Of a DNA stretch of 64,000 nucleotides, positions 8,072 to 17,157 are shown in pieces. Origin of the DNA: Pedobacter fastidiosus (GTDB lineage: Bacteria > Bacteroidota > Bacteroidia > Sphingobacteriales > Sphingobacteriaceae); assembly GCF_014306625.1 (NCBI RefSeq), contig NZ_JACRYL010000002.1, positions 104,516 to 168,515 on the forward strand, written 5' to 3'. Below the pieces are notes generated by a model that did not search any database, was not told the origin of the DNA, and saw nothing but the letters and a program-made list of their open reading frames with translations. Position 1 is the stretch's first letter, and every line of letters begins with the position of its first letter. Both the position numbers and the translations under genes were made by a program.

Positions 8072-9958
8072 ATGAAATTTTGCTTATTCCTATTCTTTAG
8101 CGTACTGAGCATTTATTGCTTTGGCCAAAGTTCTCCTAATAAAAAAGCACAAAACTTTTTTGAAAAGGCAAATCCATCTTTACAAAAACAAAATTATGCA
8201 GAGGCGGCACAGTTTTTAGAAAATGCTGTTCAAGCTGATCCCCAATTTCAAACAGCCTTTATAATTTTAGGAGATGTTTATAGAATTTTAAAGAAATATT
8301 CTGAAGCGAAATCTTCTTATCAAAAAGCAATAGCAATTAATAAAAATGTTCAACCCGAAGTAATTTATGGATTGGCAGAAGCTGAATTTGCTACCGCAGA
8401 TTACATTAAAGCCAAGCAACATTTTGGAGAGTTTTTAGCAAGCGATAAGTCTTCAGATAAAAATAGAAAGGCTAGAAAATATCTTTTGGATTGTGATTTT
8501 GCATCAGAAGCAATTAAGAAACCCGTAAAGTACACGCCAAATAACTTGGGGCAAAATGTTAATACCACTGATGCTGAATATTTCCCAGCGTTAACTGCAG
8601 ATGGAGAAACATTGATTTTTACAAGACAAATAAATGGTAATGAGGATTTTTGGACCTCTCAGTTTAAAAATAATTCTTGGAATTTAGCTACTCCTCTATC
8701 TAGCAAAATTAATACAGCTAAATATAATGAGGGTGCTCAAACAATTTCTCCTGACGGCAAATATCTTTTCTTTACAGGTTGCAATCGCCCTGATGGATTA
8801 GGCCGTTGCGATATTTATGTATCCCATCGCGAAGGTAAAGATTGGGGCGAGCCTTATAATGTTGGCGCACCTGTAAATTCTGAATATTGGGAATCGCAAC
8901 CAGCAATAAGTCCTGATGGGAGAACACTTTATTTTATAAGCAATAGACCTGGTGGTTCTGGAGGTTACGATATTTGGAAAAGTACCATTACTGAAGATGC
9001 AAAATGGGGACCAGCCATAAACCTTGGGCCAGAGATAAATACTGCTTACGATGAGAATACGCCTTTCTTACATGCGGATGGTAAAACCCTATATTTTTCA
9101 TCTGATGGTTGGCCTGGCTTTGGAAATAAAGATATTTATTACAGCCGAATGGATGATGCAGGCAAGTGGCAAAAACCTATAAATATTGGCTATCCAATTA
9201 ATTCTTTTGAAGATGAAAGTGGCTTGGTTGTAAGTGCAGATGGAAATTTGGGCTTATTCTCCTCAAACTTAAAAGATGGTTTTGGGAGTCAAGATATATA
9301 TAGTTTTGGTATTCCAGAGCAAGCCAAGCCTTTAAAAATCAGTTACGTAAAGGGAATCGTTAAAGATAAGGATAGCCATAAAACAATCGAAAGTAATGTT
9401 CAAGTGATTGATTTGAAAACGAATAAAACTGTTTTCGATGATTATACTGATGCAGAGACCGGTCAGTTTTTAGCCGTTATGCCAGTTGGGAGCAATTATA
9501 TGTTTAATGTTAGTGCAGAAGGTTATCTATTTTATTCTGAAAACTTTGAACTGAAAAGTGGCGATATCAATAAACCCTATCAAATTGAAGTAAGTATTGA
9601 AAAAATAAAAGCAGGAGCAAATGTTACTTTAAGAAATATCTTTTTTGATACGAATAAATACAACCTTCTTCCGGCTTCAATTAGGGAATTAGAAATTTTA
9701 ATTAATTTTCTGAATGAAAACGAAAAGGTGAGCATCGAAATTCAAGGCCATACAGATAATGTTGGAGATGATAATTTAAATGAGAAACTCTCCTTAAACA
9801 GAGCAAGTGCTGTATATGAATACTTAATTAAAAACAATATAGATTCCAAAAGACTTATCTTTAAGGGCTTCGGTGAAACAAAGCCCATTGCTGATAATAA
9901 AACAGAACTGGGCAGAAAAAATAACCGAAGAACTTCTTTCATCATCACAAAAATTTAA
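8072..9958 (+). CDS. PorE-like TPR / beta-propeller / OmpA-C protein
   Basis: 628-aa exported protein with an N-terminal signal sequence (MKFCLFLFFSVLSIYCFGQ). TPR repeats occupy about residues 20-140. Next come repeated PD40/WD40-like blades (about 165-410), with signatures such as SPDGRTLYFISNRPGGSGGYDIW and HADGKTLYFSSDG. A carboxypeptidase-regulatory-like beta domain follows (about 425-505), and a C-terminal OmpA-like peptidoglycan-binding domain (about 515-628: IFFDTNKYNLLP, EIQGHTDNVGDD, NRASAVYEYL, GFGETKPIADN). This four-domain order is that of PorE, the periplasmic component tying the type IX secretion machinery to peptidoglycan. Paralogues with this layout are common, so the assignment to PorE itself is inference. 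A DUF6526 gene follows after 2 nt. Confidence 0.85.
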   Translation: MKFCLFLFFSVLSIYCFGQSSPNKKAQNFFEKANPSLQKQNYAEAAQFLENAVQADPQFQTAFIILGDVYRILKKYSEAKSSYQKAIAINKNVQPEVIYGLAEAEFATADYIKAKQHFGEFLASDKSSDKNRKARKYLLDCDFASEAIKKPVKYTPNNLGQNVNTTDAEYFPALTADGETLIFTRQINGNEDFWTSQFKNNSWNLATPLSSKINTAKYNEGAQTISPDGKYLFFTGCNRPDGLGRCDIYVSHREGKDWGEPYNVGAPVNSEYWESQPAISPDGRTLYFISNRPGGSGGYDIWKSTITEDAKWGPAINLGPEINTAYDENTPFLHADGKTLYFSSDGWPGFGNKDIYYSRMDDAGKWQKPINIGYPINSFEDESGLVVSADGNLGLFSSNLKDGFGSQDIYSFGIPEQAKPLKISYVKGIVKDKDSHKTIESNVQVIDLKTNKTVFDDYTDAETGQFLAVMPVGSNYMFNVSAEGYLFYSENFELKSGDINKPYQIEVSIEKIKAGANVTLRNIFFDTNKYNLLPASIRELEILINFLNENEKVSIEIQGHTDNVGDDNLNEKLSLNRASAVYEYLIKNNIDSKRLIFKGFGETKPIADNKTELGRKNNRRTSFIITKI

Positions 9959-9960
9959 AA

Positions 9961-10377
9961 ATGTCGCAAAATTACAGTAACCATAAAAGATTTTATCCAC
10001 TATTTCATTTCATCACCATTCCGTTAACAGTTCTTGGTCTAGTTTCAGCTATTTACACGGTTGTGTCGATTCCAAACATTGTTACAGGCCTAATTGCGCT
10101 AGCTTTTATTTTGATTCTACTTATTGCATTAATGACAAGAATGTTTTCGCTGAAGGCACAAGATAGAGCAGCAAGAGCGGAAGAAAAATTAAGGTATTTT
10201 ATTTTAGCTGGAAAGGCTTTGCCGAGTGGATTAAGAATGGGACAGATTCTTGCACTTCGATTTGCTGATGATGAAGAATTAATCAGCTTGGTAGATAAAA
10301 CAGTTTTAAACAATTTATCTCCAGATGAGATTAAAAAAGACATTAAAAACTGGCGAGGTGATTACCACAGGATATAA
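9961..10377 (+). CDS. DUF6526 membrane protein
   Basis: 138-aa protein beginning MSQNYSNHKRFYPLFHF, the QNYxNHxRxxPxxH opening typical of DUF6526. Two transmembrane helices follow (about residues 16-36 and 40-60), then a charged cytoplasmic C-terminal half ending in DEIKKDIKNWRGDYHRI. Function unknown. It starts 2 nt after the stop of the PorE-like gene, so the two are almost certainly co-transcribed. It ends immediately beside the convergent DUF2071 gene, with no spacer. Confidence 0.8.
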   Translation: MSQNYSNHKRFYPLFHFITIPLTVLGLVSAIYTVVSIPNIVTGLIALAFILILLIALMTRMFSLKAQDRAARAEEKLRYFILAGKALPSGLRMGQILALRFADDEELISLVDKTVLNNLSPDEIKKDIKNWRGDYHRI

Positions 10378-11094
10378 TTAAAACTTCCTCCCTTTTAATA
10401 CACTTATTTCGGAGCCCTCTGCAAGTATAACCGAATCTGGTTTAGTACCGGTTAAAAATCTAAAATCATTTCCGTAGTTTACACCGAAATCAACATCAAT
10501 TGTAAAATCCTTAACCGGATATATTTGCCATCTAGGGTGTTCAACACCATATTCTGATGTTCGATTGGGACCAATTTTTGTATAACCCCAATAATGTTCT
10601 GTAATAAATTCCTCTTCGCTGCCAATCGGAATTTCTGTAAGTTTCGAATCTGCTGTAACAGAAAATTTATTCCAGGTTTTATTTTTCCAAAGATAATCTA
10701 CTTCTATTTGATGCTCTTGCTCTACCCATAAATGTTTCATGGGTAGCGTTTGGTAATTTTCTTTGTAAATGGTATTTGCAACAAAAGTTATAGCGGGTAA
10801 AGGAACCATTTCTTTTATAAAGACAGCACCACGTTTCCATACACCATTTTGGTTATACTTAACGTAAAATCTCAAATTAACTTCTTCAAAATTAGTGTGA
10901 TAAGGAATGTTGAAACCTTTTAATTTTACATTCAAAAACATAAATCCAACCAAACTAACATAATATTTCCCCTGCCAATCATCCAATTCTGTATGCGGAG
11001 GAAGATATTTTTTTAAAATTTCGGCATCAACCGCAAATTGGGCCAAAGCCAACTTACGCCATTCTGCGGTTAGAAATACTTTCGGATTTTTCAA
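10378..11094 (-). CDS. DUF2071 (YqjF-like) protein
   Basis: 238-aa cytoplasmic protein of the DUF2071 family, recognised from AEWRKLALAQFAVDAEILKKYLPPHTELDDWQGKYYVSLVGFMF near the start and from the conserved FEEVNLRFYVKY and HYWGYTKI segments. Biochemical role unknown; the fold is related to acetoacetate decarboxylase-like barrels (family knowledge). The only plausible start is a TTG at 11094, because no ATG occurs between the upstream in-frame stop and the conserved region. That start lies 1 nt beyond the kdsA stop, so translation is probably coupled to kdsA. Confidence 0.85.
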   Translation of the reverse strand: MKNPKVFLTAEWRKLALAQFAVDAEILKKYLPPHTELDDWQGKYYVSLVGFMFLNVKLKGFNIPYHTNFEEVNLRFYVKYNQNGVWKRGAVFIKEMVPLPAITFVANTIYKENYQTLPMKHLWVEQEHQIEVDYLWKNKTWNKFSVTADSKLTEIPIGSEEEFITEHYWGYTKIGPNRTSEYGVEHPRWQIYPVKDFTIDVDFGVNYGNDFRFLTGTKPDSVILAEGSEISVLKGRKF

Positions 11095-11095
11095 T

Positions 11096-11908
11096 TTATA
11101 AAATTGCTTGTCTAATTCTGATGAGCTTAGTTAATGTATCTTCTAACAAATCCAAATGCAACATATTTGCTCCATCTGATTTCGCATTTGCTGGATCTGG
11201 ATGTGTTTCGATAAATAAGCCATCTGCGCCAACCGCTATTGCGGCTTTTGCAATGGTTAAAATTAATTCGGGTTTTCCTCCAGTAACACCACTAGTTTGA
11301 TTTGGTTGCTGTAAAGAGTGTGTACAATCCATCACAACAGGTACACCAAAGCTTTGCATTTCTGGCAAACCACGGTAATCAACAATTAAATCTTGATAAC
11401 CAAAAGTATTGCCTCTATCTGTTAAGATCACTTTGTTATTTCCTGCTTCTTTAACTTTCTCTACGGCAAATTTCATTGATCCAGCCGAAAGAAATTGCCC
11501 CTTTTTAACATTAACAACCTTTCCTGTTTCTGCTGCCGCGATTAACAAATCTGTTTGACGGCATAAAAAAGCGGGTATTTGAAGTACATCAACATAAGCA
11601 GCGGCCATTGCAGCTTCGCCACTTTCATGGATATCTGTAACGGTTGGCACATTAAACTCACGACCAATTCTTTCTAATATTCTTAATGCTTTTTCATCAC
11701 CAATGCCAGTAAAAGAACTGCCTTTACTCCTATTTGCTTTGCGATAAGAACCCTTAAAAATATAAGGGATTTTAAGTTTATCAGTAATTGAAATAATCTT
11801 TTCAGCAATTCTCATGGCAATATCTTCACCTTCTATCGCACATGGACCAGCCATTAAAAAGAAATTTCCTGATTCTGTATTTTTTATTTTATCTAAATAG
11901 TTTAACAT
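11096..11908 (-). CDS. kdsA: 3-deoxy-8-phosphooctulonate (KDO-8-P) synthase
   Basis: Condenses phosphoenolpyruvate with arabinose-5-phosphate to KDO-8-P for the lipopolysaccharide core. The family-like start is the ATG at 11908 (MLNYLDKI), giving 270 aa; the longer reading from 11977 adds a non-homologous leader. Motifs: FLMAGPCAIEGED, KGSYRKANRSKGSSFTG, TDIHES, DVLQIPAFLCRQTDLL, KKGQFLSAGSM, LTDRGNTFGYQDLIVDYRGL, DCTHSLQQPNQTSGVTGG, ETHPDPANAKSDGANML. The kdsD gene, whose product supplies arabinose-5-phosphate, lies about 2.3 kb away on the other strand. An inverted repeat sits in the upstream region. Confidence 0.97.
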   Translation of the reverse strand: MLNYLDKIKNTESGNFFLMAGPCAIEGEDIAMRIAEKIISITDKLKIPYIFKGSYRKANRSKGSSFTGIGDEKALRILERIGREFNVPTVTDIHESGEAAMAAAYVDVLQIPAFLCRQTDLLIAAAETGKVVNVKKGQFLSAGSMKFAVEKVKEAGNNKVILTDRGNTFGYQDLIVDYRGLPEMQSFGVPVVMDCTHSLQQPNQTSGVTGGKPELILTIAKAAIAVGADGLFIETHPDPANAKSDGANMLHLDLLEDTLTKLIRIRQAIL

Positions 11909-11920
11909 GTATAATGTATT

Positions 11921-11963
11921 ATGGATAATGGATAATGGGAAAATAAAAAGATACATTATCCAT
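11921..11963. repeat. Inverted repeat ATGGATAATG / CATTATCCAT upstream of kdsA
   Basis: The 10-bp arm at 11921-11930 has its exact reverse complement at 11954-11963. The left arm is followed by a second partial copy (GGATAATGG). The element lies between the recQ stop and the kdsA start and could form a hairpin in a recQ-kdsA transcript. Confidence 0.5.
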
Positions 11964-11989
11964 CTTACCGATTCCATCTTCCATCAACC

Positions 11990-14179
11990 CTAGTTTCCTA
12001 GTTCTGACATGAATTTTATTCTCATCAATTGAATTTCTTCTCTGGTGTAATCGGTTTCGCCAAGTTCATTTAAAGCCTCATCTATCGAATCGCTTTCAGC
12101 TGCTCTAAAATAATCGAACACCTCATCCTGTCTATCATCATCGATTACTTCATCAATAAAGTAGTTGAGATTAAGTTTTGTTCCAGAGTTTACAATAGAT
12201 TCTACTTCTTTTAAAATTTCCTCGTAAGTAATACCTTTCGAATCTGCGATATCTTCCAAGCCGATTTGTCTATCTATGTTTTGGATAATCGAAACCTTCA
12301 TCTGCGATTTATTGGCCTGAGTTTTAATAATCAAGTCAATTGGACGCTCAATGTCATTATCATCCACATATTTCTTGATCAGCTCAATAAAAGGCGTTCC
12401 AAATTTCATCGCCTTGCCAGATCCCACACCAGAAATCTGACGGAGTTCTTCCATCGTAATCGGGTAATGCGTACACATTTCCTCTAAGGATGGATCTTGA
12501 AAAACTACAAATGGCGGAACGCTTTTTTGCTTTGCAATTTTCTTACGTAAATCTTTAAGTAGCAACAAAAGTTGATTGTCTAATGTGCCAGAGCCATGTT
12601 TTACCTCATCTTCATCATCATCGGCAACACTTTCTATTGGTTCATTTAATAAAAATTTAAGACTATAAGGGTTAATTATGAAATCTCTTCCTTGCTTAGT
12701 TAACTTTAATAAACCGTAATTATCAATATCCTTAAAGAGATAATTGTTAAGTACAGCCTGGCGAACAATTGATTTCCACATCAATTCACCATCCTCTTTA
12801 CCAATTCCAAATTCTGGTACTTTACTGTGTTCGTAAGCGATGGTTTGAGCAGTTTCCAAACCTAAAAACACATTTAATAAGTGAACATCGTCAAATTTTT
12901 CGCCTGTAGTTTCAATAAACTTCAACAAGGTTGATAGATGCTGTTCTGCATCAAATTGTTTTTTAGGTTTTTTGCAATTGTCGCACATGCAATTACAACC
13001 TGTTTCGTTAAAGTTTTCGCCAAAATAATGAAGAATCTGTTTACGGCGACAAACGCCAGATTCGGCATAATCAATAACTTCTTTTAAGATTTGAGTACCA
13101 ATTTCACGTTCGGAAACCGGTTTGTCTTTCATAAACTTAGCAAGCTTATCTACATCTTTTTGAGCGTAGAAAGCAATACAAACGCCTTCGCCTCCATCAC
13201 GGCCAGCTCTACCAGTTTCCTGATAGTAACCTTCCATACTTTTAGGTACATCATGGTGAATTACAAAACGAACATCAGGTTTATCAATACCCATTCCAAA
13301 AGCAATTGTTGCAACAATTACCTCAGCATCTTCCATTAAGAATCGATCTTGCGTATCGGCTCTTACTTTTGGATCTAAACCCGCATGGTAAGGCAATGCA
13401 CTAATTCCGTTCAGATTTAAAGCCTCAGCAACTTCCTCAACCTTTTTACGACTCAGACAATAAATTATTCCAGATTTCCCTGGATTTGATTTAATGTATT
13501 TTATAATTTCCTTGGTAATATCTCTTTTCGGACGGATTTCATAAAACAAGTTTGGTCTGTTAAATGATGATTTGAACAGCGTTGCCTCCGTCATTCCAAG
13601 ATTTTTAACAATATCTTGCTGAACCTTTGGAGTTGCTGTAGCCGTTAAAGCAATAATGGGAATATTATCACCTAAACCACTAATAACCTGTCTAATCTTT
13701 CTATATTCTGGTCTAAAATCATGCCCCCATTCTGAGATACAATGCGCTTCATCAACTGCAACAAAAGAAATTTTAATTAGATTTAAAAATTCAATGTTCT
13801 CTTGTTTGGCCAAAGATTCTGGTGCTACGTAAAGTAATTTAGTATAACCACTTAAAAGGTCAGACTTAACTTGAGTAATTTCGGATTTGTTTAGAGATGA
13901 ATTAAGAAAATGAGCTATACTGTCATTTCCACCAAAAGCCCTTAATTGGTCTACTTGGTTTTTCATTAAAGCAATTAACGGAGATATCACTATTGCAGTT
14001 CCTTCGCTCATTAAAGCAGGTAATTGATAGCATATAGACTTCCCTCCGCCCGTTGGCATAATAACAAAAGTGTTATTGCCTTCTAAAATATTTGTTATGA
14101 TCGACTCCTGATCACCTTTGAAATTATCAAACCCGAAAAAATTTTGCAGGTTATCAAATAACGACTTTTTCACGTCCAT
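11990..14179 (-). CDS. recQ: RecQ-family ATP-dependent DNA helicase
   Basis: 3'-5' DNA helicase of recombination and replication-fork repair. The start is taken as the Met at 14179 (MDVKKSLFDNLQNFFGFDNFKGDQ), giving 729 aa; a start at 14218 is possible. Order of parts: Walker A MPTGGGKSICYQLPAL, DEAH box VDEAHCISEWGHDFRPEY, motif III LTATATPKV, motifs V-VI ATIAFGMGIDKPDVRFVIH and QETGRAGRDG, zinc-binding cysteines (CRRKQILHYFG...CNCMCDNC), an RQC winged helix, an HRDC domain (about residues 515-605) and a further helical C-terminus. A likely kdsD promoter overlaps the upstream flank, supporting the shorter start. Confidence 0.96.
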   Translation of the reverse strand: MDVKKSLFDNLQNFFGFDNFKGDQESIITNILEGNNTFVIMPTGGGKSICYQLPALMSEGTAIVISPLIALMKNQVDQLRAFGGNDSIAHFLNSSLNKSEITQVKSDLLSGYTKLLYVAPESLAKQENIEFLNLIKISFVAVDEAHCISEWGHDFRPEYRKIRQVISGLGDNIPIIALTATATPKVQQDIVKNLGMTEATLFKSSFNRPNLFYEIRPKRDITKEIIKYIKSNPGKSGIIYCLSRKKVEEVAEALNLNGISALPYHAGLDPKVRADTQDRFLMEDAEVIVATIAFGMGIDKPDVRFVIHHDVPKSMEGYYQETGRAGRDGGEGVCIAFYAQKDVDKLAKFMKDKPVSEREIGTQILKEVIDYAESGVCRRKQILHYFGENFNETGCNCMCDNCKKPKKQFDAEQHLSTLLKFIETTGEKFDDVHLLNVFLGLETAQTIAYEHSKVPEFGIGKEDGELMWKSIVRQAVLNNYLFKDIDNYGLLKLTKQGRDFIINPYSLKFLLNEPIESVADDDEDEVKHGSGTLDNQLLLLLKDLRKKIAKQKSVPPFVVFQDPSLEEMCTHYPITMEELRQISGVGSGKAMKFGTPFIELIKKYVDDNDIERPIDLIIKTQANKSQMKVSIIQNIDRQIGLEDIADSKGITYEEILKEVESIVNSGTKLNLNYFIDEVIDDDRQDEVFDYFRAAESDSIDEALNELGETDYTREEIQLMRIKFMSELGN

Positions 14180-14211
14180 TTTGTGTAATAAAATATGCGA
14201 TGCTATTTTTG
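14180..14211 (+). promoter_or_regulatory. Promoter for kdsD (TTTG - 20 nt - TATTTTTG)
   Basis: TTTG at 14180-14183 and TATTTTTG at 14204-14211 match the Bacteroidetes -33 and -7 elements with a 20-nt spacer. Predicted initiation near 14217 leaves a leader of about 55 nt before the TTG start of kdsD. The element lies directly upstream of the divergent recQ start chosen here. Confidence 0.6.
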
Positions 14212-14270
14212 TATCCAAAATAACATAATTTTACAAGAATTTCAAGTATTAACAGACAATTTTTTTCTCT

Positions 14271-15239
14271 TTGAAAAGTAAAAAATCAATTATCCAATCC
14301 GCTGTGCGAACTTTAGAGCTCGAAGCAGCCGCAATTTTAAATGTTGCGAAGAACATTAACGATGATTTTGAAAAAGTGGTATCAACCATTTTACAGTGCA
14401 ATGGTCGCGTTGTTGTAACAGGAATAGGTAAAAGCGCCATTATTGCACAGAAAATTGTTGCAACATTTAACTCTACGGGAACACCTGCAATATTTATGCA
14501 TGCGGCTGATGCCATACACGGAGATTTGGGAATGATCCAAAAAAATGATGTGGTTATTTGTTTATCAAAAAGCGGAAATACCCCGGAAATAAAAGTGCTT
14601 ACTCCTCTTTTAAAAATATCTGGTAACAAATTGATTGGCATGGTTGGAGAGCTTAATTCTTTTTTGGCTGATCAAGCAGACATGATTTTAAATACTTCAG
14701 TAGAAAAAGAAGCTTGTCCGCACAATTTAGCCCCAACAACCAGCACAACAGCGCAATTATCCATGGGCGATGCACTTGCAGTTTGTTTATTGGAGTGTAG
14801 AGACTTTAACGAATCTGACTTTGCCAAATATCATCCAGGTGGTTCATTGGGCAAGAAATTATACTTAAGAGCGAAAGATTTAGCGCTTTCTAATGAGAAA
14901 CCATCTATAAGTCCCACAGCATCCGTTAAGGAAGCTTTAATTGAAATTAGCAAAAACCGTTTAGGCGCAGTTGCTGTTATTGATGCTGAGAATAGAGTTA
15001 TTGGTGTAATTACCGACGGAGACATTAGAAGAATGCTCGAGAATTATTCAAATATTGAGCATTTAAAAGCTGAAGATATTATGGGCAAAAACCCAAAAAG
15101 TATTCAGTATGATGCACTTGCGGTAGATGCACTTAATTTAATTAAAGAAAATAACATTACACAGTTGTTAGTTCTAGAACAAAATACTTACTTTGGCATC
15201 ATCCATTTACACGATCTTCTTAATGAGGGAATCGTGTAG
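14271..15239 (+). CDS. kdsD: D-arabinose 5-phosphate isomerase (KpsF/GutQ type)
   Basis: Interconverts ribulose-5-phosphate and arabinose-5-phosphate, the first step towards KDO. 322 aa. An N-terminal SIS domain (about residues 1-190: GRVVVTGIGKSAIIAQKIVATFNSTGTPAIFMHAADAIHGDLGM, CLSKSGNTPE, TTSTTAQLSMGDALA, KYHPGGSLGKKL) is followed by two CBS domains (about 200-322). The start appears to be a TTG at 14271: an in-frame stop lies at 14250-14252, and no ATG occurs in between or soon after. manC follows after 14 nt, forming an envelope-sugar operon. Confidence 0.95.
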   Translation: MKSKKSIIQSAVRTLELEAAAILNVAKNINDDFEKVVSTILQCNGRVVVTGIGKSAIIAQKIVATFNSTGTPAIFMHAADAIHGDLGMIQKNDVVICLSKSGNTPEIKVLTPLLKISGNKLIGMVGELNSFLADQADMILNTSVEKEACPHNLAPTTSTTAQLSMGDALAVCLLECRDFNESDFAKYHPGGSLGKKLYLRAKDLALSNEKPSISPTASVKEALIEISKNRLGAVAVIDAENRVIGVITDGDIRRMLENYSNIEHLKAEDIMGKNPKSIQYDALAVDALNLIKENNITQLLVLEQNTYFGIIHLHDLLNEGIV

Positions 15240-15253
15240 TTTTAACTTATATA

Positions 15254-16345
15254 ATGAATAAAGATTTTTATGCCTTAATTATGGCTGGTGGCGTCGGAAG
15301 TCGCTTTTGGCCGGTTAGCAGAACTGAATACCCTAAACAGTTTATTGATTTTTTCGGAGTTGGCAAAACCTTAATCCAAAGTACATACGATCGGTTTTTA
15401 GCAATCTGTCCACCAGAAAATATATTTATTGTTACCAATGAAATCTATTCGGATTTAATTAAAGAACAACTTCCTCAATTAAGCGATAATCAGATTTTAG
15501 CCGAGCCTTTAATGCGGAATACGGCTCCATGTGTTGCTTATGGAAGTTTAAAAATTTATGAGCTAAATCCTAACGCAACTATTGTTGTAGCGCCCTCTGA
15601 TCATACAATTGCCAACTTGGATGGATTCATTGCCTCAATAGAGCAATCTTTAAGTGCCGCTTCAAAAAACGATTGTCTAATCACTTTAGGTATTAAGCCT
15701 AATCGCCCAGATACAGGTTACGGTTATATTCAACATACCGATTACGTTTTAAATACAGATGCTGATCTTCATAAAGTTAAAACCTTTACAGAAAAGCCAA
15801 ATCTCGAACTGGCAAAATCATTTTTATCAAGCGGAGATTTTCTTTGGAATGCTGGAATTTTTATCTGGTCGGCAAAATCGATTCTAAGTGCATTTGAAAA
15901 ACACTTGCCAGATATGTACGAAATTTTTAATGTCGGTCGTACAGAATTGAACGGCGATGGAGAAAAAGCATTTATTAATAACGCCTATTTTCAATGTACC
16001 AACATTTCAATAGATTTTGGAATCATGGAAAAGGCAGATAACGTATATGTTCTTCCTGCAGATTTCGGTTGGTCGGATTTAGGAACATGGGCTTCAATTT
16101 ACGAAATGGCCGATAAAGATTATGTTGGTAATGCAGTTATTCCCGCAGAACAGGTAATTATGTTCGATTCATCAAACTGTATGGTAAACGTACCTAAAGA
16201 TAAATTGGTAATTCTTCAAGGCTTACACGATTATATTGTGGTAGAAAACAATAATATGTTGATGATTTGTCCAAGAAATGAAGAACAGAGAGTAAAGGAA
16301 TTTGTGGCTGAAGTGAAATCTCGCTTTGGAAATAAATTTATTTAG
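15254..16345 (+). CDS. manC: Mannose-1-phosphate guanylyltransferase
   Basis: Makes GDP-mannose from mannose-1-phosphate and GTP for surface polysaccharide or glycolipid synthesis. At 363 aa it is the short, single-domain form without the type II phosphomannose isomerase C-terminal extension. Motifs: LIMAGGVGSRFWPVSRTEYPKQF (nucleotide-binding GGxGxRxWPxSR), EPLMRNTAPCVAYG, VVAPSDHTI, FTEKPNLELA and WNAGIFIWSA, then SIDFGIMEKADNVYVLPADFGWSDLGTW. It is co-oriented with kdsD and overlaps the convergent DUF5995 gene by 4 nt at the stops. Confidence 0.95.
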   Translation: MNKDFYALIMAGGVGSRFWPVSRTEYPKQFIDFFGVGKTLIQSTYDRFLAICPPENIFIVTNEIYSDLIKEQLPQLSDNQILAEPLMRNTAPCVAYGSLKIYELNPNATIVVAPSDHTIANLDGFIASIEQSLSAASKNDCLITLGIKPNRPDTGYGYIQHTDYVLNTDADLHKVKTFTEKPNLELAKSFLSSGDFLWNAGIFIWSAKSILSAFEKHLPDMYEIFNVGRTELNGDGEKAFINNAYFQCTNISIDFGIMEKADNVYVLPADFGWSDLGTWASIYEMADKDYVGNAVIPAEQVIMFDSSNCMVNVPKDKLVILQGLHDYIVVENNNMLMICPRNEEQRVKEFVAEVKSRFGNKFI

Positions 16346-17091
16346 TCTTTTAAAAACTTAATAATTTCGCCAACATCGGTTGGCTCAAACGCCCTAATTG
16401 TTCTCAATAAAAAACCTTGAGAAAAATTAGGGTTTTTGATGTTATTTGCCACAATGGCAATCTTCGAATCTAAAGTATTGATATAAGGATTGTACATATT
16501 GGGCAAAACTGTAGAAAGACCAACCGCATTTACCCAAGCGGTATTTCTTGCAGTGGTAATGCTAAAATTTATTACAGATTCCTTGCTCTTATTATCGATG
16601 TATGCCAGCATTTTCATTGGCAAACAAATTTCTTCCAAATCTTTTTGAACGATGTTAATTAAGCTTCCGATAATATCATTAATAAGGTCAAAATCTTTCT
16701 TCATTAATTGAATATCCAAACCTTTGCAAGTCTCGGCAGCTGCAACACCGAGATCTAAATTAATATGAGCATTCATCCCCAAAAGAAGATGTTGAATAAC
16801 AGTGTAAGGTTGAGAAGTTGCATCAAAAGCAATTTTCCAAGATGAAGTGGTTGCAGTATTTTGCGATTTACAATAATATGCGTTCAGATATCGATTGGCA
16901 AAGATTACATCGAGCTTTTCCATTCTTGCCCCGTCTACAAACATACCATCAATAATTCCTTTCTGCACCGCAATAGTCATTTTGCGATATAAACAAGCAA
17001 AATAACCTAAGCGGGATTTCTTCACTAAACTTTCATTGATAATGTCATCGAGTTTAGTAATTACTTCAGCAATGGTTTTAGCGGGGAGCAT
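16342..17091 (-). CDS. DUF5995 family protein
   Basis: 249-aa soluble protein from the ATG at 17091 (an in-frame TTG at 17100 is less likely). The central stretch TVIQHLLLGMNAHINLDLGVAAAETC is the diagnostic DUF5995 pattern, with histidines that could bind metal. A second conserved segment, TARNTAWVNAVGL, lies near the C-terminal third. It has no signal peptide. Function unknown; the His-rich motif suggests a hydrolase or metal-binding helical bundle, but this is inference. Its stop overlaps that of manC. Confidence 0.8.
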   Translation of the reverse strand: MLPAKTIAEVITKLDDIINESLVKKSRLGYFACLYRKMTIAVQKGIIDGMFVDGARMEKLDVIFANRYLNAYYCKSQNTATTSSWKIAFDATSQPYTVIQHLLLGMNAHINLDLGVAAAETCKGLDIQLMKKDFDLINDIIGSLINIVQKDLEEICLPMKMLAYIDNKSKESVINFSITTARNTAWVNAVGLSTVLPNMYNPYINTLDSKIAIVANNIKNPNFSQGFLLRTIRAFEPTDVGEIIKFLKD

Positions 17092-17157
17092 AATGATCAA
17101 TTTCTAAATAAAAGTACATAAATATACTTCCTATTACGAAATTGCGGCTCAAAATTC

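Noticed and set aside
14249..14641. Reverse-strand open frame inside kdsD
   Set aside because: It lies entirely opposite a well-conserved SIS domain and its translation has no family resemblance.
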